From Dicyema japonicum (taxonomy: Eukaryota > Dicyemida > Rhombozoa > Dicyemidae), in NCBI GenBank assembly GCA_011109175.1, contig RDEW01000001.1, positions 1,130,360 to 1,194,359 of the forward strand: a DNA stretch of 64,000 bases, written 5' to 3'. How positions within the stretch are numbered: position 1 is the first letter of the stretch; each line of letters opens with the position of its first letter. Positions 56,940 through 64,000 of this stretch are shown piece by piece. The translations under genes were made by a program, and so were the position numbers. Below the pieces are notes generated by a model, which worked only from the letters and a program-made list of their open reading frames with translations, was not told where the DNA came from and did not search any database.

Positions 56940-57300
56940 TATTAAAAAAACACTCCCGAGAAAACATAAAACTAGTTAAGTATCCCTTGTGCCGTATTCC
57001 GAACCATCCCCTCCGTCAGCTTGACCATGATCTTCTGTTGCGCGCTAGTTCTCTTAAATAGTCCAGATCGTCTGCCATTTCCATTATAATGTCAGATGCT
57101 GTCCACACTCATGTAAACCAGTGAATCAAATCCCTATGGACTACAAATCCGAGACCATAATGTCGACAGCCCGATGAGAGGGTAAAAAGGTGGAATTTGC
57201 CAAACTGTTCTGTACATTGTACAGTCGTTTTTGTTTCTCGTAGATAGCAGAAATAAACGTCGTATTTTGTTAGATCGCTTGCCAGTTGGTGTTTCTTGTA
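56940..57300 (-). mobile_element. LINE family C, 3' end fragment, minus strand
   Basis: The reverse complement reads RELARNRRSWSS-like sequence, then GGAATACGGCACAAGGGA, TTTTCTCGGGAGTG and an A-rich tail, the same 3' end as at 21770-21900. It lies tail to tail with the 3' end of the element at 54120-56870. Confidence 0.65.
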
Positions 57301-57799
57301 AGGCTGTTTAAGTCCTCTGGAATTAAAAGATCCCAGAGTGAACGGAAAAGTCGGTAAGCAATACTAATAAGACGTAGTGTAATAGAGGCGTCGTCACCAC
57401 CTCAACGAAAAAATCTTATAAATAAAAAAAGTAAATTAAATAAATGGAGCACAAAGTAAATTACTCACAACCTCATCGTGGACTTGTCAAAAGTAGCCAA
57501 ATATGCACAATCCTTCCATTTAGTTTATTATTAATTTATGTTCCTCTATTTAAGCCTCTGTCATCTGAACATGACAAAAATGGAGAAATTTACAACTTTT
57601 CCATGCTGATTTAAAAAATGATTGAAATGACAGAGATTTCGTCTTAAAAGGCATATTTTTTTAACAGAGTATTGAGTTAACTTTTAAATCATAATGGGAA
57701 TCAATGGTAAGAAAGATCATCATGTGATCAGTTTACACGCTGGATCAATCGTGCATGTGAATACTTTTAGTGCCAAAAATGAAAATTAATCTCACTATT
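57301..57799. other. AT-rich spacer
   Basis: No gene recognised. Confidence 0.4.
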
Positions 57800-58800
57800 G
57801 CCCATTTTTATCTCCTAATGAAAATTTCCGGCGATTACTTATCATATCTTCACAACAGAATTGGCTGAATAGCACGGATGAAAATGCAAGTGTTATTGCT
57901 TTATCTTACCGATGTCGAACTTGATCCACATAATGCATTTTTCCCTTGAAGAATTATCCTTTCATTCCAAGGTTAATGTGTTTAGCACGTTCTTCTCGTT
58001 GCTACCTCTTTCCGGAAAGTCTAAAGAATTTCAACATTCTTATCTCCAAGATTATTAAAGAAATTTTGAATATAAATTTCGATAAAATTAGATTGAAGCC
58101 AGCTTTTTTACCCTTCAGATTTGGGGGCATCAGCCTAACTTACCGGTGGCTTTCGGAGAAACCCCTCTTGATACACACCTACTGAGGAACTGGACCAACA
58201 TTCTGTACAAAAATGCTCATTCAACCCTTATGGAAACGGAAGACTTGCACCGCAAGGCTTGCATTCTGGCAGCCTCTTCCCTCACAGCGGAGCTTGGCAG
58301 AACGCGTTCCCATCATCGTCAATTGATTCCCTATGGAACAAGACGCCTTCTGGAATGGGATATCTATCCGTCTCGGGATCGACCTGTGCAAGCCTCATCC
58401 ATCCCGATGTGGACTTCATCCGTTCTCTTGCCGTCTCAGCAGAGGCGGTTCCCGAGGCATGCAGCTATCAACGGGATTGTGAAGCGCTCTCTTGAAGTGA
58501 CTGGATTCCCGATGTATCTGAAACCGGTGGGCCTGGATCGTGGAGATGGAAAACGTCCAGACGGGATAACTGTCTTTTCCTTCACTCGGGGGAAATGATA
58601 ATTTGGATGGGCCTTTATCAACAGCTTTTCCCAGTCGAGACTAGCTGTTCCGCGTTGATAGCTGGGGAGGCTGCTCGTACTTTCTAAATTTACAAGATAA
58701 AAAATACGACAGTCTCTCCACAAGATTCCATGTATAGCCGTTGTTGTCGAGACAGCGGAGTCTTCGGGCACAAAACGGTCTCTTTTCTAAGATCGCTTGG
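57800..58800 (+). mobile_element. RLE-family LINE, C-terminal fragment with intact KRPDG motif
   Basis: Pieces: KPAFLPFRFGGISLTYRWLS, then RFPRHAAINGIVKRSLEV and LKPVGLDRGDGKRPDGITVF. The RPDG core and its lead-in are intact here; the WD..DT part that follows is broken. Downstream is KKYDSLSTRFHV-like sequence. 5'-truncated within the thumb region. Confidence 0.8.
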
Positions 58801-59089
58801 GTCAATGATTTCGAAGGTTAGTAATGAGCTTCGGGAAACCGAATGGTTATTCCAAAGGATTTATCTGGCCGTTGTCAGAGGAAGAAGCCATTGATTTTGT
58901 TGCAGTAAAGTGAAGGTCATTAACAAGAACCTAAGTGTCACTCAACCAACAAATAATATGTTTTGAAAATTAAATTTTTATTAAAACATAAATCATAATT
59001 TTGAAAGTGTATTCAAAATTGAAAATTTATTATCTTTTAAACTTCTTATTTTCAAAAACACAAAAATCAATCAAAAATGATCATCGTCG
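58801..59089. other. LINE remains and AT-rich sequence
   Basis: Tail of the element above, then AT-rich DNA; nothing more recognised. Confidence 0.35.
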
Positions 59090-59540
59090 ACATAATCGAC
59101 GATAAATTGCCTCCCGCGATCGCAACAGAGATCAACCGGAGAACTCACCGAGTCTCACGTGCTTTGTGACATTTTAGTGTAGCTAGGCGTCCAGGTTTCT
59201 TGAGGAAACGAAGCGATTTCCTGGTTATTTTTCCTATTGTCTCGACTACGATGGGGTAGAACGTGAACCGATCGTGAAACGCTTATTATTTTTTCTCCTT
59301 TGCCCTCATTGTTTTTTCCGCGGCATAAGTATGTCTACTGCGGTCCCAAAAATAATGGATGGGCAAAAAGGGTCGACGCACATAGCATCCCATATCAAAG
59401 GTCTCGCATCCTCGAATGAGGAACAGGATTCTCGACACCACCGGACTCGTTCTCTTGTCATTTTGGGATTACTTAGTTGAGAACTTTTACTTCTTTCTCT
59501 TCGACCCGGTTATTCTGGGGTAATAATGATAATATCGACG
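59090..59540 (+). mobile_element. LINE C-terminal/3' end fragment
   Basis: Contains EINRRTHRVSRALCD and, in another frame, VRRPGFLRKRSDFLV. The 3' tail (ATTTTGGGATTACTTAGTTG, TTTTACTTCTTTC, GGGGTAATAATG) is shared with 35280-35420. Family assignment is uncertain (RLE-like by neighbour pieces). Confidence 0.5.
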
Positions 59541-59734
59541 ATTTTTTCAAAAAAGATATTTTCAAGTGAGTCAACAATTTTATATCGATTTTACATTATA
59601 GAAAAAAGTTAATACTTAACAAATGTATAAAGCAGAGATCTTCCAATGCTTACAGGTTCATCCGATCCTTGCAATTGTGGAGACCTATCGAATATAGTGG
59701 CGAAGAAAAAATAATTTTTGGCCATTTTGGAACT

Positions 59735-59795
59735 GGACGTCCATGAGGCAGGTAGATCATATGACGTCACTTCAGTAGAACGAGATAGGGAACAG
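59735..59795 (-). repeat. Short retroposon head, diverged
   Basis: Minus-strand GTGACGTCATATGATCTACC with GGACGTCC downstream resembles the SINE family 1 head; P1-like GACGTC pairs remain, P2 is lost. Confidence 0.4.
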
Positions 59796-59871
59796 AGGAA
59801 AGGAAGAGAAAACCTTTTACCGAGTGACCAGTGGAGTGAATCAAACACAAAATATACTGTATGACTTCTCA

Positions 59872-60166
59872 TTAAGCTACAGATTGTATTTTATCAAGTT
59901 CACAATTAAAGAGATTCATTAACAATGAAACGCTCTCTCCTGTCGGAGGAGTGCTGAAAGGAGTCCTAGATATGACGTAATCAATGGAGTCATTGCTTGG
60001 GGACTTGAGGCTGCCAGAGGTCCTGTCCAATTGGAGCCGCTTGAACTTGCTCAAGCAACCGAAGACCGGACGGTACCACTCTCTTCCCATGAGAGAGTGG
60101 TAAATACCTTTCCTGGACGCCACCTGTGTCGATAGTGGAAGCAGGTCACAGGATCGCCTCGCTCAT
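59872..60166 (-). CDS. Small uncharacterised protein with two mini-introns
   Basis: ATG 60166 (MSEAIL). GT-AG introns of 26 nt (60124-60149) and 26 nt (60046-60071) leave 80 codons and a stop, all open: WRPGKVFTTLSWEESGT, FKRLQLDRTSGSLKSPSND, RTPFSTPPTGESVSLLMN. It is rich in Ser/Thr/Pro with no recognised domain. The clean fit of two typical mini-introns is the only coding evidence. Confidence 0.45.
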
Positions 60167-60179
60167 CGTGAATAAGAAA

Positions 60180-60820
60180 AACGATAGGAGAGAAAAGTGC
60201 TATCTCATTGAGCTCATTTCCTTGCAAATCGTAAAAGTAAATGCGTTTTCAATTATGAGAGCAGCCAGCAGTTGTTAACTGTTGTGTTTTTTTGTTATAA
60301 TAAAATTTGCAATTCAACTTTTTTGTAAGATAAATGAAACAAGTTAAACAACGATTTTCTTGAGATTGGTCCATAAATAAGACTAACCCTAAACCGAAAA
60401 AGACACGACTTTGCAATCGCTGGAACTCACCAGTCTGAGGGATGACATCTCTCATATCTCAGTGATGTTCGCCATCTTTTTACTTTTCCTGGAACTGAAA
60501 ATCAAAGTTAATGTGCTGAATCTCTGATCATCAGCTTCATACATGTCAAACTGTCGTTAATAATTTATCTTAATTCCCTTATTCCGCATTAAGTTCCACC
60601 ATTCCATCCTAGAGTTTTGTAAAATTCGCGAATCCGATTTTTTTCCGAATCCATTGTTTGCCCGTACATTTGAATAAATCAGGAAATTGACCACAGGATA
60701 ATTTTTCATAAAATATATAAGCCTATGGAGAACGATGGTCATAACCATGTTAGTTGTATTTGCAAATAGGGGTTCCTATTTTCCTCTGTTTGTGTAAATT
60801 ATGCTACCCACGTGTTAAAT
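60180..60820. other. Spacer between two minus-strand genes, possible further small exons
   Basis: A minus-strand ATG at 60654 opens MDSEKNRIREFYKTLGWN, and one at about 60510 opens MANITEI; neither extends to a convincing protein with mini-introns. A 45-bp stretch at 60303-60347 resembles 56878-56925. Confidence 0.3.
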
Positions 60821-60827
60821 AAATAAA

Positions 60828-62082
60828 TTATTCAAATACTTTACAAACATCATCGTAACGAACACCACATACATCAACTCCAGTGAACGGTCCCTGACAT
60901 AACAGAATACAACTACCGTGGTGATCCTGATTCTGCATGTAAAATCTTCAACAGCTTCTAACAATGCATGAGATTGTCGGTGAGCCCCATTCACCACCTT
61001 CACGGTCCCTCCAATCCGCGGAATCACCGTTTCTACATCCCTCTGGCTTATCCTCGTCACTTCTCCGTCCTCTGTCTCAACTTCAGCTTCATATAGGTCC
61101 ACCACTTTCTAAAAGGAGCCATTCCATTACTTTCACAAGGACCTTCTCCCCAACACATTTGTACTTCGGTGAGATTACTTTCACAATCAAGTTCTCGCTC
61201 AACCAGTAGTCTTTCCGATTCCTAGAATCTCTTTGTTCGTCCTCTTCCCGCAAAATGCCTAGCACCGCGGAAGAGGCTATGTTTTCCGTTTTTGTAGCAG
61301 TTTTTTTGCTCTCCCCAGTCTCGAAGACTTGTCCACTAACAAATCATACGGGAAACAACATTTTCTTTATTTTAGAATCCCTTTTAGCCTGAATCACGAA
61401 TCCAACTACAATTATCACGGAATCTACCGTTTCTCTCCGCCGTCAAATCCAAATCCGTGGGAATTGCCCGCTTCCTCTTCATTTCCAGAAATCTTCCCGC
61501 ATCAATCTGCCTTTGAAGGGCCCTCTGTTCCGCCTTTTCATCAAAGTTGTCTAATTTCCCGGTCTTTTTCTTCGAGGCTTCACTCAAAATTGTCTGTGAG
61601 TCCTTACTCTCATATGTAATGTACAGTCCACGGTCGGTCTCCTCCATGTGAACCAATTCTATGGTAATATTGACGTAGTACCATTTTCTTGCAAGTACTT
61701 AACAAATGTGGTGAGTGTATCCCACTTTGTAGAGTTCATATGCACATGGTTAGGGTCAGTTATATATTCTTGATAGACTGAGTTGGCCAGCACTCGTTTG
61801 TTAGGGTAGTGCTGCTTAAGAATTGACATGAAATCGCTCTGAAACTGTCTGAAGGGTAAATATTAAGATTACTGTGAAAAGGAGGTCAAAAATTGGGAGG
61901 AATTCTCTGCAAAAATTTCCATTTGTCGCTGGTGGGCATCAGACATGCAGTGGCATTTGAATCCGTTGGCATCTCTACATTGTTTCTGACACATCTGACA
62001 ATAAAAACGTAATTTCATCAATCCTTTTGCTTTCATTTTCTTTGAGAGTGATTTTGTTGTCAGTAAATCACTGTGTCCCCAT
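60828..62082 (-). CDS. KIN: KIN17 DNA/RNA-binding protein
   Basis: KIN17 is a conserved nuclear protein linked to DNA replication, repair and mRNA processing. Mini-introns of 24, 23, 22, 21, 22 and 23 nt can be placed. Order: DLLTTKSLSKKMKAKGLMKL, zinc finger CQMCQKQCRDANGFKCHC ending SDAHQRQM, winged-helix-like HVHMNSTKWDTLTTFVKYL and ETDRGLYITYE, a linker, DYWLSENLIVKV, and the C-terminal KOW part: VETVIPRIGGTVKVVNGAHR, then, across the last intron, TGPFTGVDVCGVRYDD. Each matches human KIN17. The start is odd: ATG 62082 and the next exon base pattern would give MGHSDLLT if one base were absent, close to human MGKSDFLT; total length is one over a multiple of three. So either a sequence error, an unseen first exon, or a break at about 62070-62082. 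About 372 residues (human 393). Confidence 0.9.
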
Positions 62083-62340
62083 CATGTAGCACAACGACCA
62101 AAATTTGACCTTTTAAAATAAAACTGTGGTAAAATTAAATAAATTATAATTCTTGTTACATTAATATTCATTTTATTCACTATTTGAATATAATGGTTTT
62201 TTTGATTGAACTGGTGACATGGTTCTAAAATAAGAATTGCTGTCTTCTTCACATGATTAGGGTGAACTCTAACGCTGATGTCATTTAATGTTTGAAACTT
62301 TAAAAAAGTGGAAAAGGGACGACTATATTTAATATCCAAG
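62083..62340. other. 5' flank of KIN17
   Basis: AT-rich; should hold the KIN17 promoter. No motif can be named. Confidence 0.35.
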
Positions 62341-63780
62341 AGACTAAAGTAATGGAGGGATTCTAGGAGAAGTATAGAGAATGTAGTCTTTTATCTCTTT
62401 TTTGCTATCCACAAGTGTTTTGATAAGAGAATCTACAGAGTATGGGAAGTTATGACAGGATAGCTACACTCCAGATAAAAACATGGAAAGCCGATGGATC
62501 CCTTATTTCTATTGTTATTATGTACACTCATACTATGGGAAGGGTCTCTAAAAACACCGTCCAATTAGACTCATTCTACTCATTCAACCGACACTATCTC
62601 TGGTCTCAAATGCCATTTTTTAATGACATCATTCATGAATTTTTATCTGGTGACAGGAACGGGAAAGTCGGTTATTGTCTATTGAGAGAACCCTGTCTTG
62701 GGAGGCATGTAGGGGGTGAGAAATATATAGGGTTTTCCTATCAATAACGACACTTCGTTTGGAGATCAAGAAGAAGATTGTTCAACATGGAAAACCTATA
62801 ATCTGGAATGTCACTGTCGAGGCTATTAAAAAAGCATGTCTACTCCTTTTGGGATATCCGTTGAAAGACCAGAGGGTGGATAGGTGCCATCTGTCTTTTT
62901 TATTGTATACCTTGAAGCAGCTCTGAGATCTCTCAGGACATATGCCAATGGAAATAGTTTGTGCCTACAGCATTCATTTTGTAGGCGAAAATGGCTGTGA
63001 ATTGGAACGGTTATCAGTCATAATTCCCAATGAATTAAAAAACTGGTTTTTTGAACGTCAATCAAGACAAGACCGATTTATAACAATTACAAGAGAACCT
63101 GAGTATGGTGAAGAAGGTTGGGGGAATAAAAATTGGATCTTTACTCGGAGACAGTGAGGGCATGATGCACAGGAGGGTCATAACGGCAGCAAAGTATAAA
63201 AATGGAAAACATATGGAGCAAGAGAAAATTCTTGAAAATGAATTTGAGAATAAGAAAATATAATTAGTTTGGTTTTACCGTGGTCTTGGGTTAAATAAAT
63301 AAAAAAATAACGCATTCATAAAGCCAACGTTGATGTAAAATTCGGGAACATGTGGGGCTATTGAGGCAGAGCTTCAAAAGATGGATACCCTTCAGAGAAA
63401 AAATTTACGAAAGCTATCAGTTTCGGAGTGGCCAAAAAATAAGAGACTACATTGTGCAACCAAATCAATCCCTTGAGCACGGAAATCACTGAATCGAGGT
63501 TGAGACTTTTTGGGTACGTACTGGTTATGGACATAGATTCCCCTACAAATATTGTTATGGAAAAATACTTCAATAGTAAGAAACGACCCCTTTAGAGGAA
63601 GGCCGAGGGTCCTTTAGAAGAACTCTCCCTGTGGCCCTTAATTAGGATCTTAAGGTGATTGGAAAAAAACTCGAATGTACAGATGACCTAGAAGACCAAA
63701 GATCGTTTGCAATGGACAGAACCCGGTGGGGACGTCTATTGAAAAGGATCTTAAATCTTGTATGAACGAGCGTTTAATAA
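62341..63780 (+). mobile_element. LINE family C, 5'-truncated degenerate copy
   Basis: Endonuclease pieces SYDRIATLQIKTWKADGSLI and FLSGDRNGKVG (GDFNAKVG changed), then a deletion to RT thumb remains (IKIGSLLGDSEGMMHRR), a tail at about 63260-63310 (GGTTTTACCGTGGTCTTGGG, AATAAATAAAAAAATAA), and a further C-terminal piece at 63350-63780 (MDTLQRKNLRKLSVSEW, FRGRPRVL, NPVGTSIEKD). The order suggests two overlapping insertions. Confidence 0.7.
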
Positions 63781-63867
63781 TAATATTTTTGTCCTATATA
63801 AAAAGTAACTGAATGATTAGCATCCATTCAATGAGTGATTGAACAAAAATTGCAAATATTTATAAAT

Positions 63868-63960
63868 TCCCACGAACAGGAGATACCCATGAGCGCTGCT
63901 AGTTATCTGAGCGAATCTCGCTCACCATCCTGAGATGGAATAGCCACACACAGTCGCTGT
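63868..63960 (+). mobile_element. RLE-family LINE, short 3' fragment
   Basis: GAGCGCTGCTAGTTATCTGA and GCGAATCTCGCTC match the reverse complement of 46165-46205, the 3' end of the RLE-family copy. Confidence 0.5.
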
Positions 63961-64000
63961 ATGACTTTTTTGTTTAATTTTTTAAAACAATAAAAGTCCA

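Overview
This is a eukaryotic window, and the organism is most likely a dicyemid mesozoan (for example Dicyema). The evidence is read from the sequence: nearly every recognisable host gene is cut by GT-AG introns of only about 20-29 nt. In the L-threonine dehydratase gene at 12634-14081 ten introns of 21-27 nt can be placed, and removing them leaves exactly 400 codons plus a stop. The same rule gives frame-consistent proteins for WAPL, tryptophanyl-tRNA synthetase, a MAX-like bHLH factor, a Y-box protein, a C2H2 zinc-finger protein and three unrecognised proteins; KIN17 and a homeobox gene fit apart from one 1-nt discrepancy each. Introns of this size together with animal gene families are a known mark of dicyemids; the species assignment is inference.

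Layout. 1-14081 holds a tandem segmental duplication (1-5554 against 8322-13516) carrying a Y-box gene, two copies of an APE-type LINE (family A) and the L-threonine dehydratase gene. The right-hand copy is intact for both host genes. The left copy has lost the Y-box start codon and the 5' half of the dehydratase. 14215-24780 is almost wholly mobile DNA: a 270-bp SINE with 14-bp target duplications, LINE-B, a Tc1/mariner-like element with satellite-like inverted ends, and broken LINEs of three families. 24868-37899 holds host genes (zinc finger, two-homeodomain ZFHX-like, two small unknown proteins, WAPL) separated by AT-rich DNA and transposon remains. 38590-46130 holds a SINE, a hAT relic, a tRNA-derived SINE, tryptophanyl-tRNA synthetase, a 738-bp hAT-type MITE and LINE relics. 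46130-57300 holds a LINE with a restriction-like endonuclease domain, the MAX-like gene, a second hAT relic and the best-preserved LINE (family C, 54120-56870). 57800-63960 holds more LINE remains, a small unknown gene and KIN17.

The most interesting system is LINE family A/B with its short partners. Its 5' end can be drawn as an HDV-ribozyme-like double pseudoknot with covarying helices. It is followed by a short leader peptide ending in a 2A-type (ribosome-skipping) motif, GDVEQNPGP, and then the endonuclease and reverse transcriptase. Short SINEs in the window carry the same 5' fold plus a LINE-like 3' tail. This order (5' ribozyme, 2A, EN-RT, short non-autonomous partners sharing the 5' signature) resembles the trypanosome L1Tc/SIDER system, here in an animal genome.
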